64,000 nt of DNA from Streptomyces erythrochromogenes (GTDB taxonomy: Bacteria; Actinomycetota; Actinomycetes; Streptomycetales; Streptomycetaceae), in the NCBI RefSeq assembly GCF_036170895.1, contig NZ_CP108036.1, positions 2,046,001-2,110,000 on the forward strand, in the 5' to 3' direction. A model generated the notes under the pieces. The model did no database searches. It saw nothing but the letters and a program-made list of their open reading frames with translations, and was not told the origin of the DNA. The position numbers and the translations under genes were made by a program. Positions 1 to 8,555 of the stretch are shown piece after piece (position 1 is the first letter of the stretch; each line of letters begins with the position of its first letter).

Positions 1-992
1 ACGGCGCGGACCTGCACCGCACGCCCCGCCCGTACTCGCTGCTTGACTACCACCGGTACTTCTACCGGCCTCCCGGACCCGAACAGCCCGAGTGGGCGCC
101 GTCTTTACTGCCCGCGGACCGGCTGCCGCCGGAGACCCTGGCGCTGACCGCGCTCATCGACGAGCTGCGGCCGGTCCTCCAGGTCTCCCTGCACGCCACC
201 GATCTCGGCGGCTCCTGGGTGCAGCTCACGCGGGACATCCCCGGCCTCGCCGAGCCGTTCGGCAAATCGGCCGCCGAGCTGCGCATCCCGGTGGAGAACG
301 GGGCCTCGGACGCCGCCGGCTGGCCCTCCCCCGGGCCCGGGATCTTCGTGATACCCCAGCCGGGGAGCGAGGCCGCCGGCGCGTTCCACCCCGAGGACAC
401 CCGCCTGAGCACCTGGTACCACGCCCACCGGTACGCCGGCACCACCGCGATCGTCGAAGTCCCCATGTGGGCCTCCGACCTGGTGGACGATCCGGCCCCG
501 CACCCCGACCCGCGCGGCGCCCTGCGGATGCTGGCCGGGCGGCTCACGGCGGACGCAGCGCTCGTCGGCGCGGCCCGCGAGCGGGCCCGGAGCCGGGAGC
601 GGCCGGTTCCGGGCGCGTACGAGGACCCGGCGGCGGCCCCGCTGCTGCGCGCGGTGGACTGGACGCTCGCGCTGATCCCCCTGATCACCGCCGAGTGGAC
701 CGGCGCCGGCGCCCCCGCCGAGGCCACGGCGGCGTACATCGCCAGCATCGACGCCTTCGGGCGCCGGCTGTCGCTGCGCGCGGCGGCGATGCTGCTGCGG
801 GTCCTGCGCCCCGAGGGGCATCCGGCGGCGCCCGGGCTGGACCGGCTGGTCACCGGGTGGTGCGAGGAGTTCGCGGCCCGGTTCGGGGCCCGCTGGATCC
901 CCGTGGCCACCCAGGTGGAGCACCAGTCCCGTACCGTCCTGGCCGCCTACGAGAAGCTCGTGGCGGCCGGCCGCTCCACGGGCAGGGCGTAG
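1..992 (+). CDS. M14-type zinc carboxypeptidase-like protein, 3' part
   Basis: The gene enters from outside the window; the reading frame is open from base 3 to the TAG at 990-992, giving about 329 residues of C-terminal sequence. The visible part has SLHATDLGG, which fits the third zinc-ligand histidine region of M14 metallocarboxypeptidases, and later TTAIVEVPMW, which fits the region of the catalytic glutamate. The N-terminal HxxE zinc motif would lie upstream and cannot be seen, so the family call rests on the second half only. No signal peptide can be judged. The 3' end overlaps the convergent GNAT gene by 46 bases. Function inferred: hydrolysis of a peptide or peptide-like amide; substrate unknown. 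Confidence 0.5.
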   Translation, partial: GADLHRTPRPYSLLDYHRYFYRPPGPEQPEWAPSLLPADRLPPETLALTALIDELRPVLQVSLHATDLGGSWVQLTRDIPGLAEPFGKSAAELRIPVENGASDAAGWPSPGPGIFVIPQPGSEAAGAFHPEDTRLSTWYHAHRYAGTTAIVEVPMWASDLVDDPAPHPDPRGALRMLAGRLTADAALVGAARERARSRERPVPGAYEDPAAAPLLRAVDWTLALIPLITAEWTGAGAPAEATAAYIASIDAFGRRLSLRAAAMLLRVLRPEGHPAAPGLDRLVTGWCEEFAARFGARWIPVATQVEHQSRTVLAAYEKLVAAGRSTGRA

Positions 993-1441
993 CGGAACTT
1001 GGGGTTCGAGGCGGCGCCGAGGCGGTCGTAGAAGCGGATCGCCCCCTCGTTCCAGTCGGGGGTCTGCCACTGGACCTGTTCCAGGCCCAGCTCGCGGGCC
1101 AGCTCCGTCACGCCCTCCATCAGGGCGGCGCCGAGGCCCTGGCCGCGGGCGGCCGCGGCCAGGTAGAGGCAGTCCATGTGCAGGTGCTCCCGCGCGTCCC
1201 AGAAGGCGAACTCGGCCGAGCAGGCGGCGTATCCGGCGACGACGCCGTCGGCGTTCTCGGCGAGCAGCACCCACAGCCGGGAGTCCTCGGCGAACAGCCG
1301 CGGGCCGAGCCGCCCGGCGAGGTCCGCGGGGCGGGGGGCCGACTTCTCGTAGGCGACGTGCTCGTGGATGAGTTCGACCAGCCGGGGCAGGTCCCCGACC
1401 CGGGCGCGGCGGATGACAGGCGTGTGTTCCATGTCCGCCAT
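947..1441 (-). CDS. GNAT family N-acetyltransferase
   Basis: A 164-residue single-domain protein with the usual GNAT layout. RRARVGDLPRLVELI lies at the N-terminus, and the acetyl-CoA pyrophosphate-binding motif A reads AARGQGLGAALM at about residues 95-107. A C-terminal stretch NEGAIRFYDRLGA holds the tyrosine and asparagine typical of the last helix. Members transfer an acetyl group from acetyl-CoA to a small amine or a protein N-terminus; nothing here identifies the acceptor. The ATG at 1441 is used, though an in-frame ATG three codons later (1432) is also possible. It lies downstream of the FHA gene on the same strand (82 bases) and overlaps the convergent upstream peptidase gene. Confidence 0.85.
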   Translation of the reverse strand: MADMEHTPVIRRARVGDLPRLVELIHEHVAYEKSAPRPADLAGRLGPRLFAEDSRLWVLLAENADGVVAGYAACSAEFAFWDAREHLHMDCLYLAAAARGQGLGAALMEGVTELARELGLEQVQWQTPDWNEGAIRFYDRLGAASNPKFRYALPVERPAATSFS

Positions 1442-1523
1442 CCTGCGCGGTCGCTCCCCGCGCCGGACCGGTGGGGGCCCGGCAGCGGACCGGCAGCGGA
1501 CCGGTGAGGGCCCGGGCCGGGGC

Positions 1524-2087
1524 TCAGCCCGCAGAGAGCCGGAAGCTCATGTTCCCGAAGCTGACCTGGTCCCCGTCGCGGACGACCGCGGAGCCCGTCA
1601 CGCGGCGCCCGTTGACGCTGGTGCCGTTGGTGGAGCCGAGGTCCTTGAGCACCCACACCCCGTCGCGCAGGCTCAGTTCCGCGTGCATCCGGGAGACGGT
1701 CTCGTGGCTGAGCCGCAGCCCGTTGCCGGGGTCGCGGCCGATCCGCAGGGCCGCCGCGCTCGGATGCGGCAGCAGCAGCTTGGGCAGCCGCTCGGCGGTC
1801 CAGGCGCGCCGGACACCGGCGGACACCGCCGAGACCCGGCCGACCCAGCCGAACAGCCGACGGGTCCACGGGCTTTCGGCGGCCTCCCTGGACTGGAGGT
1901 CGGCGGTGAGGACCGCGAGGTCCTCGGAACGGCGGGCCACCAGGGCGAGTTCCATGCGGCGCAGGAAGGTGTCGTGGGACAGCTTGCCGAGGGCCGCGCC
2001 CTCCCTGAGCTGGCCCAGCGCACGGTCTCGCTCGGCGTCCGACAGCCGCGGCGCGGGAAAGGCAGGAAGTTCGAAACTCGACGTCAC
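1524..2087 (-). CDS. DUF1707 and FHA domain protein
   Basis: 187 residues from a GTG start. Residues about 14-66 (LSDAERDRALGQLREG onward) are a DUF1707 domain, a short actinobacterial helical module often found at the N-terminus of regulators and membrane proteins. Residues about 110-187 form an FHA domain with the conserved core IGRD, SRMHAEL and LGSTNGTSVNG, which binds phosphothreonine peptides. No membrane segment is seen, so it is probably a cytoplasmic adaptor for a Ser/Thr kinase pathway. The frame stays open upstream, but residues before the GTG are arginine- and proline-rich shadow sequence. It is divergent from treZ, with 110 bases between them. Confidence 0.82.
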   Translation of the reverse strand: MTSSFELPAFPAPRLSDAERDRALGQLREGAALGKLSHDTFLRRMELALVARRSEDLAVLTADLQSREAAESPWTRRLFGWVGRVSAVSAGVRRAWTAERLPKLLLPHPSAAALRIGRDPGNGLRLSHETVSRMHAELSLRDGVWVLKDLGSTNGTSVNGRRVTGSAVVRDGDQVSFGNMSFRLSAG

Positions 2088-2197
2088 AGGGTGATTGTCG
2101 GCCCGTCGGGGGCAGAGTGTCCAGAACTCCCCCGCCACGCCCGGAATGATGGGCACGATAAGCATGCTGGACACCGCCGGAGACGAGGGGACCGCCC

Positions 2198-3946
2198 GTG
2201 CAGTTCGAGGTGTGGGCACCGCTGTCGGGCCGGGTCGCCCTGCGACTCGACGACGTGACGTACGACATGGCACGCGATCCGGACCGGGACGGCTGGTGGA
2301 CCGCGCAGGCCCCGGCCGGGGACGGCAGCCGCTACGGCTTCCTCCTGGACGAGGAGACCTCCCCGCGGCCCGACCCGCGCGGCCGGCGGCTGCCGGACGG
2401 CCCCGACGGGCTGTCGGCCGTCGTCGACTTCGACGTCCTGGCCCCCCAGCCCGCGCCGTCACCGCGCGTCCCGCTCCAGGACGCGGTCCTCTACGAGCTC
2501 CACGTCGGCACCTTCACCCCCGAGGGCACCTTCGACGCGGCCGCGGCCCGCCTCGGCCACCTCGTCTCCCTCGGGATCACGCACGTGGAGCTGATGCCGG
2601 TGTGCTCCTTCGCCGGCCGGCACGGCTGGGGCTACGACGGGGTCGCGCCCTGGGCGGTGCACGAACCGTACGGCGGCCCGGCCGGCCTGGCCCGGTTCAC
2701 GGCCGCCGCGCACGCGGCCGGGCTGGGCGTGGTCCTCGACGTGGTGCACAACCACCTCGGGCCGTCCGGCAACCACCTGCCCGCCTTCGGCCCGTACTTC
2801 ACCGACACCCACCACACCCCGTGGGGCTCCGCGGTCAACCTGGACGCGCCCGGCTCCGACGAGGTGCGCGCGTACCTCCTCGGCAGCGCGCTGGCCTGGC
2901 TGCGCGACTACGGCCTCGACGGCCTGAGGCTGGACGCCGTGCACGCGCTGGCCGACGGGCGGGCGCTGACCTTCCTGGAGGAGCTGTCCGCGGCCGTCGA
3001 AGGGCTCGCCGCGGAGTCCGGCCGGCCGCTGTTCCTGATCGCCGAGTCCGACCGGTGCGACCCGCGCACCACCACCCCGCGCGCCACCGGCGGCCTGGGC
3101 CTGAACGCCCAGTGGAACGACGACTTCCACCACGCCCTGCACTGCGCGCTGACCGGTGAGTCCCAGGCGTACTACGCCGATTTCGCCGAGGCCCCGCTGG
3201 CCGCCCTGGCCAAGACCCTCAGCCGGGTCTTCTTCCACGACGGGACCTGGTCCTCCTTCCGGGGCCGCACGCACGGCCGGCCGGTGGACCACCGCCGCAC
3301 CCCGGCCCACCGGTTCGTCGGCTACTCCCAGACCCACGACCAGATCGGCAACCGGGCCCTCGGCGACCGGCTCTCGGCCTCGCTCTCCCCCGGGCTGCTG
3401 GCCTGCGCGGCGGCGGTGGCGCTGACCGGGCCCTTCGTGCCGATGCTGTTCATGGGTGAGGAGTGGGGCGCCCGCACCCCGTGGCAGTACTTCACCGACC
3501 ACCCCGACCCGGAGCTAGCCGAGGCGGTGCGCAGCGGCCGGCGCAGGGAGTTCGCGGCGCACGGCTGGAAGGCCGAGGAGATCCCCGACCCGCAGGACCC
3601 GGCGACCCGGGACCGCTCCTGCCTGGACTGGTCGGAGCCCGAACAGCCGCTCCACGCCCGCCTGCTGGGGTGGTACCGCACCCTGGTCGCGCTCCGCCGC
3701 ACCCACCCGGACCTGCGCGACCCGGACCTGGCGGCGGTCCGGGTCGCCCACGACGAGGAGCGGCGCTGGCTGACCTTCCGGCGGGGCGACGTACGGGTGG
3801 CCGTGAACCTCTCCGCCGAGCCGGTGACGATCGCGCTGGGCCGCAACGGGGTACGGGTGCTGGCGTCCTGGGAACCGCTCGAACACCCCGGCCCCGACGG
3901 GCGGATCCACCTGCCCGGCGAGTCGGCGGTCGTCCTCGGCCCCTGA
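2198..3946 (+). CDS. treZ: Malto-oligosyltrehalose trehalohydrolase
   Basis: A 582-residue GH13 enzyme that releases trehalose from maltooligosyl-trehalose, the second step of the TreY-TreZ route from glycogen. An N-terminal beta-sandwich (FEVWAPLSGRVALRL) precedes the (beta/alpha)8 barrel. The catalytic residues can be read: nucleophile D246 in GLRLDAVHAL, acid/base E283 in FLIAESD, and D381 in SQTHDQIGNRALG. The last motif, with HDQIGNRALG, is typical of TreZ rather than of branching enzymes. The GTG at 2198 follows a GAGGGG ribosome-binding site 8 bases upstream. treY is not in the window, so the gene stands alone here, between a divergent FHA gene and a convergent peptidase 11 bases away. 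Confidence 0.93.
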   Translation: MQFEVWAPLSGRVALRLDDVTYDMARDPDRDGWWTAQAPAGDGSRYGFLLDEETSPRPDPRGRRLPDGPDGLSAVVDFDVLAPQPAPSPRVPLQDAVLYELHVGTFTPEGTFDAAAARLGHLVSLGITHVELMPVCSFAGRHGWGYDGVAPWAVHEPYGGPAGLARFTAAAHAAGLGVVLDVVHNHLGPSGNHLPAFGPYFTDTHHTPWGSAVNLDAPGSDEVRAYLLGSALAWLRDYGLDGLRLDAVHALADGRALTFLEELSAAVEGLAAESGRPLFLIAESDRCDPRTTTPRATGGLGLNAQWNDDFHHALHCALTGESQAYYADFAEAPLAALAKTLSRVFFHDGTWSSFRGRTHGRPVDHRRTPAHRFVGYSQTHDQIGNRALGDRLSASLSPGLLACAAAVALTGPFVPMLFMGEEWGARTPWQYFTDHPDPELAEAVRSGRRREFAAHGWKAEEIPDPQDPATRDRSCLDWSEPEQPLHARLLGWYRTLVALRRTHPDLRDPDLAAVRVAHDEERRWLTFRRGDVRVAVNLSAEPVTIALGRNGVRVLASWEPLEHPGPDGRIHLPGESAVVLGP

Positions 3947-3957
3947 GCGCGCGGGGG

Positions 3958-5097
3958 CTACTCGACGACGGCGAGCTCGCGCGGGGCGTTGTTCAGGCGG
4001 CGCCCGCCGTCCTCGGTGACGGTCACGATGTCCTCGATGCGGACGCCGAACCGGCCCGGCAGGTACACGCCCGGCTCGATGGAGAAGCACATGCCGGGGA
4101 CCAGGGGCTGCTCCTCGCCCTCGACCATGTACGGGGGCTCGTGGGTGGTGACGCCGATGCCGTGGCCGGTGCGGTGGATGAAGCGGTCGCCGTACCCGAA
4201 CTCGGTGATCACGGCCCGGGCCGCCCGGTCCACGTCCTGGCAGGCGACGCCCGGCCGGACCGCCGCGAACCCGGCCTGCTGGGCCTCGCGGACGATGTCG
4301 TGGACCCGCCGCTCCTCGGCGGTGGGCTCGCCGACGTGCACCGTGCGGGAGATGTCGGAGCCGTAGCCGAAGCGCAGGCCGCCGAAGTCGAGGACCACCG
4401 TGTCGCCGTGGCGGATGACGCGCTCGCCGGCCTCGTGGTGCGGGTCGGCCCCGTTGGGCCCGGAGCCGACGACGGTGAAGTCGACCTGGGAGTGGCCGTG
4501 CGTGCGCAGCAGGGCGGCCAGGTCGGCGGCGACGTCGGTCTCCCGGCGGCCGGCGAAGGGAAGGTGGAGGATCTGCGCGTAGGCGGCGTCGGCGGCGGCT
4601 CCGGCCGCGGCGAGGCGCTCCAGCTCCCGCGCGTCCTTGACGGCGCGGAGCATGGGCAGGCAGTCGGTCAGCGCCGCGTAGGAGGTGTTCGGCAACTGCC
4701 TCTGGAGGCCGAGGAGATGCAGGGACCAGGTGTTGTCGCTGACCCCGAAGCGGCCGCGGAGGTCCAGCAGCGGGGCGGTCAGGGCGTACGGGTCCTTCCC
4801 GTCGGCCCAGTCGCGCAGGGTCAGCGCACCGGCTCCGGGGGCCTTGGCCGCGTCGGGCGCCTCCAGGGCGGGGACGACGAGCACCGGGTCCTGCCCGGCG
4901 GCCAGGACGAGGAGGGTCAGCCGTTCCGTCTCGGCGGTGGGGCGGTATCCGGTGAGGTGGGTGAGGTCGGGGCCGGGGGCGATCAGCAGTCCGGCGAGCC
5001 CCGCCCCGGCGGCGCTCTGCGCGGCCGCGGCCATGCGGGCGGCGTAGTCGGCCGCGGTGAAGGGGGCGGGGCCGGCGGCGTCGGTGTCATCGGTCAT
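3958..5097 (-). CDS. M24 family Xaa-Pro aminopeptidase
   Basis: 379 residues, cytoplasmic. An N-terminal creatinase-like domain (to about residue 155) is followed by the pita-bread M24 fold. Metal-binding positions are visible: DFGGLRFGYGSDISRT holds the two aspartates, HRTGHGIGVTTHEPP holds the histidine, and the glutamates lie in SIEPGVYLPG and VRIEDIVTV. These enzymes remove an N-terminal residue next to proline, or cleave X-Pro dipeptides. The ATG start overlaps the stop of the upstream LysR gene in an ATGA tetranucleotide, so the two are co-translated. The name pepP or pepQ is not assigned because the sequence does not separate the subfamilies. Confidence 0.88.
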   Translation of the reverse strand: MTDDTDAAGPAPFTAADYAARMAAAAQSAAGAGLAGLLIAPGPDLTHLTGYRPTAETERLTLLVLAAGQDPVLVVPALEAPDAAKAPGAGALTLRDWADGKDPYALTAPLLDLRGRFGVSDNTWSLHLLGLQRQLPNTSYAALTDCLPMLRAVKDARELERLAAAGAAADAAYAQILHLPFAGRRETDVAADLAALLRTHGHSQVDFTVVGSGPNGADPHHEAGERVIRHGDTVVLDFGGLRFGYGSDISRTVHVGEPTAEERRVHDIVREAQQAGFAAVRPGVACQDVDRAARAVITEFGYGDRFIHRTGHGIGVTTHEPPYMVEGEEQPLVPGMCFSIEPGVYLPGRFGVRIEDIVTVTEDGGRRLNNAPRELAVVE

Positions 5098-5945
5098 ACG
5101 GGGGATCCTGCCGTGAGCCGTGCGGCGAGGGCGGCGGCCGCGCCGGTCGGGGCTCCGGGCGAGAGCAGTTCCGTACGGTGCACCAGGCGCGGGGCGGACA
5201 GCGGTACGGCGACGCCCGCGCCGGCGGCCTCGGCGACGCGGCGCGGGAGGAGGACGAGGCCGTGCCCGGCGGCGGCCAGCGCGCAGAGGGCGAGCAGGTC
5301 GGTGCCCTCGTAGCGGACGGAGGCCCGGGCGGCGGTGAGCGGCAGGCCGATGCCGGGGGCGTCGATCCAGCGGGCGTCGGCGAGGTCGTCCAGGCGGACG
5401 GCGGCGCGCCCGGCGAAGGGGTGTCCCTCGGGCAGCAGCACGGCCAGCTCCTCCTCCCCCGCGCCGGTCACGGTGAGGGGTGCGACGTCGGGCAGCCGCA
5501 GCGGGTCGCTCGGCGCGGCCGGGCCGTCGACCAGCCCGAGGTCACAGCCGCCGGTGGCCACGGCGGCGGGCACCTCGGCCGGGGGCAGCACGCGCAGGGT
5601 GACCCCGGTGGCGGGCAGGGCGGCGAGCAGCCGGGGGCCGACGGCGAGCGGGGACGCGGCGAGCGTGACGCGCCCGGGCGGGGCGGCGGCCAGCCGCAGC
5701 ACGTCGGCCCGTGCGGCGTCGAGCCGCAGCAGCAGCGGTCCGGCGTGCTCCAGGAGCCGCACCCCGGCCGCGGTCGGTGCGACGGGCCGGCGGGTGAGGA
5801 GCTCCGCCCGCAGGTCCCCCTCCAGCGCGGCGATGTGCTGGGAGACGGCGGACTGGGTGTAGCCCAGCTCGCGGGCGGCGCCGGAGAAGGAGGCGAGCCG
5901 GGCCACGGCGACGAAGGTGCGGAGCAGGTGTGGATCCATGGTCAT
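5094..5945 (-). CDS. LysR family transcriptional regulator
   Basis: About 283 residues. The N-terminal winged helix-turn-helix reads PHLLRTFVAVARLASFSG then TQSAVSQHIAALE, the LysR signature. The remainder is the periplasmic-binding-protein-like effector domain. Three starts are possible: GTG 5954, ATG 5945 and ATG 5939; none has a clear ribosome-binding site and the middle one is chosen. The gene is divergent from the amidotransferase gene at 6008 and 4-base coupled to the M24 peptidase downstream. LysR regulators usually act on the divergent promoter, so the amidotransferase and its own operon are the likely targets (inference). Confidence 0.87.
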   Translation of the reverse strand: MTMDPHLLRTFVAVARLASFSGAARELGYTQSAVSQHIAALEGDLRAELLTRRPVAPTAAGVRLLEHAGPLLLRLDAARADVLRLAAAPPGRVTLAASPLAVGPRLLAALPATGVTLRVLPPAEVPAAVATGGCDLGLVDGPAAPSDPLRLPDVAPLTVTGAGEEELAVLLPEGHPFAGRAAVRLDDLADARWIDAPGIGLPLTAARASVRYEGTDLLALCALAAAGHGLVLLPRRVAEAAGAGVAVPLSAPRLVHRTELLSPGAPTGAAAALAARLTAGSPV

Positions 5946-6007
5946 CAGGATCACTTATCGGCGGTGCACGAACAATCGTTGGCGCTGAAGCGGGCGGCGG
6001 TCACAAG

Positions 6008-6814
6008 ATGATCCACATGACCACCGCACCCACCGCACCCACAGAGGTGGCGCGGATCGCCCTGGTCGGCGACCGCTCCGCGCACGTGAAGTCCCACACC
6101 CGGATCCCGCTCCTCCTCGACGCCCTCGCCGCCCGCGACGGGCTGGTCCTCGACGCCTACTGGATCCCCACCGGCGACGCCGCGGCCGAGGCCGCCGCCG
6201 GGACCCTGGACCGCTTCGACGCCGTGTGGGTGCTGCCGGGCAGCCCGTACGCCAGCGAGGCCGGGGCGCTGGCCGCGATCCGGGTGGCCCGGGAGCGGGG
6301 CATCCCCTTCCTCGGGACCTGCGGCGGCTTCCAGCACACGCTGCTGGAGTACGCCCGGGCGGTGTGCGGGCTGGCCGACGTCGCGCACGCCGAGAACGAC
6401 CCCGGGGCGCGGGACCTGCTGATCGCCCCGCTCGCCTGCTCGCTGGTCGGCCACGAGGGCGTCGTACGGGCCGAGCCCGGGTCGCTCGCCGAGGCCGCGC
6501 TCGGCGCGGAGCGGTCGACGGAGCGCTACCACTGCAACTACGGGCCCGATCCGCGGCACCTGCCGGTCCTCACCGCCCACGGGCTGCGGCTGTCGGGGCA
6601 CGACGAGGACGGGCAGGTGCGCATCGCGGAGCTGCCCGGGCACCCCTTCTTCCTGGCCACGCTCTTCCAGCCGGAGCTCCACGGCGACGGGACCAGGCCC
6701 CACCCGATCATCAGGGCCCTCGCCGTGGCGGCCGCCCGGCACGCCGCCGGCCGCGCCGGCGGGGTCACGGCCCGGCTCGCCGCCACCCCGGCCGCGAGCC
6801 GGTCGGCCGGATAA
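6008..6814 (+). CDS. CTP-synthase-like class I glutamine amidotransferase
   Basis: 268 residues resembling the C-terminal glutaminase half of CTP synthase, without the synthase half. The nucleophile elbow GTCGGFQHTL places the cysteine at residue 105. In ordinary class I amidotransferases the catalytic pair is FHPE or similar; here residues 220-223 read FQPE, so the histidine is glutamine while the glutamate stays. The glutaminase may be inactive or use another base. A family of stand-alone CTP-synthase-related proteins is known, but its function is not, so no reaction is assigned. ATG 6008 is used; a second ATG lies at 6017. It is divergent from the LysR gene (62 bases) and precedes tRNA-His. 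Confidence 0.72.
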   Translation: MIHMTTAPTAPTEVARIALVGDRSAHVKSHTRIPLLLDALAARDGLVLDAYWIPTGDAAAEAAAGTLDRFDAVWVLPGSPYASEAGALAAIRVARERGIPFLGTCGGFQHTLLEYARAVCGLADVAHAENDPGARDLLIAPLACSLVGHEGVVRAEPGSLAEAALGAERSTERYHCNYGPDPRHLPVLTAHGLRLSGHDEDGQVRIAELPGHPFFLATLFQPELHGDGTRPHPIIRALAVAAARHAAGRAGGVTARLAATPAASRSAG

Positions 6815-6886
6815 CGCGTCGCAGGACCACCCCGCAGATCGGCTATGCTGTGCATGCACATCGACGGGCGGTCCGCCGCCCCTCGT

Positions 6887-6960
6887 GGTGGGTGTAGCTC
6901 AGTTGGTAGAGCACCTGGTTGTGGTCCAGGTGGCCGCGGGTTCAAGTCCCGTCACTCACC
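6887..6960 (+). tRNA. tRNA-His (GTG)
   Basis: A complete cloverleaf. The acceptor 5' strand at 6888-6894 pairs with 6953-6959 (one G-T pair). The D arm contains GCTCAGTTGGTAGAGC, the anticodon stem is CCTGG/CCAGG, the anticodon GTG lies at 6921-6923, and the T loop is TTCAAGT. The extra G at 6887 opposite the C discriminator at 6960 is the G-1 of tRNA-His. The 3' CCA is not encoded. It is followed at once by a strong terminator. Confidence 0.97.
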
Positions 6961-6965
6961 CTGAT

Positions 6966-7006
6966 CCCCTGGGGTACGAGGTCTCCTCGTACCCCAGGGG
7001 TTTTTT
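6966..7006 (+). terminator. Intrinsic terminator of tRNA-His
   Basis: A perfect 16-bp stem (6966-6981 with 6985-7000), a 3-base loop and a run of six T (7001-7006). It ends the tRNA transcript. The stop codon of the convergent hydrolase gene lies only 7 bases further on, so it may also serve that gene. Confidence 0.93.
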
Positions 7007-7012
7007 CGTCGC

Positions 7013-7768
7013 CTAGTCGCGGAGGAAGGCTTCCACTTCGGTGGCGAAAGCCACGGGGGTCTCGTGCGGCGGGTAGTGTCCGGCGCCGGGGAGGGTGTGG
7101 ATGCGGCAGTTCGGGTACCAGACCTGCCAGGTGGCGCGCATCACGTCGGCGGTGAGCGCGAGGTCGTACTCCCCTACCAGGACGAGCACCGGGACCGTGT
7201 TGCCCTTGACGGCGGCGGACAGGTCCAGGGACTGCCAGCTCGCGAGGTAGTCGGCGAAGGCCTCCGGGCGGGAGATCTCCAGGGAGTGGGCGACCATCCG
7301 GTCGATCCAGTGGCGGCTCGCCCGGTTGCCGGTGACGAGGTCGAGGATGGCGCGCCGGTGCTCGGGGCTCTCGGCCGCGCCGAAGAAGAGGGAGTGGGCG
7401 GTGTCGTCCATCTCGTACGGCGCGGCGGGGACCGGGTTGATCCCGACGAGCTTCTCGATCCGCTCGGGGGCGCGGACGAGGACCTGCTGGGCGGCCTTGC
7501 CGCCCATGGAGTGGCCGAGCAGGGAGAAGGTGTCCCAGCCGAGCTGGTCGGCGAGTTCGAGGACGTCGTCGGCGATCTCGGGGAGGGTGTGGCGGCCGGC
7601 GACGTCCCGGCGTTCGCCGTAACCGCGGTAGTCGAGGAAGGCGTAACTGAACCCTTCCGGATCCAGGTGGTCCAGCACCGAGCCCCAGTTGGCGGACGTG
7701 CCGAACCAGTCGTGCAGCACGATGACGCGGACGGGTCCGGTGCCGATCCGGCGGTGGGCGATGGCCAT
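7013..7768 (-). CDS. Alpha/beta hydrolase
   Basis: 251 residues with a complete alpha/beta-hydrolase triad. The nucleophile serine is in LLGHSMGGKA, the aspartate is probably in VGEYDLALT, and the histidine is in PGAGHYPPHE. The oxyanion region is LHDWFGTSANW. The protein has no signal peptide and no lid large enough to suggest a lipase. Esterase, C-C hydrolase or haloperoxidase-like activity are all possible; the substrate cannot be told. It stands alone, convergent with tRNA-His and divergent from the next gene (73 bases between starts). Confidence 0.85.
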   Translation of the reverse strand: MAIAHRRIGTGPVRVIVLHDWFGTSANWGSVLDHLDPEGFSYAFLDYRGYGERRDVAGRHTLPEIADDVLELADQLGWDTFSLLGHSMGGKAAQQVLVRAPERIEKLVGINPVPAAPYEMDDTAHSLFFGAAESPEHRRAILDLVTGNRASRHWIDRMVAHSLEISRPEAFADYLASWQSLDLSAAVKGNTVPVLVLVGEYDLALTADVMRATWQVWYPNCRIHTLPGAGHYPPHETPVAFATEVEAFLRD

Positions 7769-7841
7769 GCGTTCTCCCTCGGTGACGGGGATGGTGACAA
7801 CCGACGCCGTACGTCATGCCCACCGCGCCTACCATCACACC

Positions 7842-8555
7842 GTGAGCCCGACATCGCGCACGGACCCGCTGGTCATGGGGAGCTTCTCGCGGCCGGACGG
7901 GGCCCGGCACCCCCATCACCCGCGCAGCTACGAGATCACCGACCCCGCCGAGGCCGACGAGGTCCGGGCCGTCAGGGAGCTCGGCCGCAGGCTCGCCGCC
8001 GCGGCCGGCCCCGACCTGTTCGCCTGCTCGTGCGGGGACGACGACGGGACCCTCCACCCCACCCCCGAGTCGCACCGGCTGCTGGACCCGCTGTCCCCCG
8101 ACGGGATCCCGGCCCGCCACCGCGCCCGCTGGGCGGCCGCGGCGCCTGGGGCACTGCGCGAGTACGCCGGGGCCCTCGCCGCGGGCGCCGAGGAGCCGGC
8201 GCCGCCGCGCGGGGTGCCGCTGAGCGTGGTCTTCGGCTGGCTGGGCGCCGTACGTCAGGAGCCGCGCGACGCGGCGTGGCTGCTCGCCGAACGGGCCCCC
8301 GTGCGGCTGCTGGCCGGGGCGGCGACGATGGAACTGGCCTGGGCGGTGCGGGAGTCGGACCGCACCGGGCTGGAGGGGGCCGTGCGGTTCTTCGCGGGCG
8401 AGGAGTTCACCACCCGCCACCCGAAGCGGCGCCGCGTCCCGGACACCGCCCGCGACCTCCTGCTCCGGCACGCCCGCAGCCACCGCCCCGGGGACCTGGC
8501 GGTCCTGGAACGGCGGCTGCTGCGCGCGCCGGAGGACCGGATCAGGCGGTCCTGA
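7842..8555 (+). CDS. Uncharacterised protein
   Basis: 237 residues from a GTG at 7842, not recognised. It is rich in Ala, Arg, Pro and Glu, with no signal peptide, membrane segment or known motif. The middle contains FACSCGDDDGTLHPTP, with two cysteines close together, and the C-terminal half looks helical (LRLLAGAATMELAWAVRE, LLLRHARSHRPGDL). The frame is open further upstream, but the GTG lies just after the divergent hydrolase promoter region and is the most likely start. Its 3' end overlaps the convergent phospholipase gene by 14 bases. Third-position GC bias supports it being a real gene. Confidence 0.62.
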   Translation: MSPTSRTDPLVMGSFSRPDGARHPHHPRSYEITDPAEADEVRAVRELGRRLAAAAGPDLFACSCGDDDGTLHPTPESHRLLDPLSPDGIPARHRARWAAAAPGALREYAGALAAGAEEPAPPRGVPLSVVFGWLGAVRQEPRDAAWLLAERAPVRLLAGAATMELAWAVRESDRTGLEGAVRFFAGEEFTTRHPKRRRVPDTARDLLLRHARSHRPGDLAVLERRLLRAPEDRIRRS

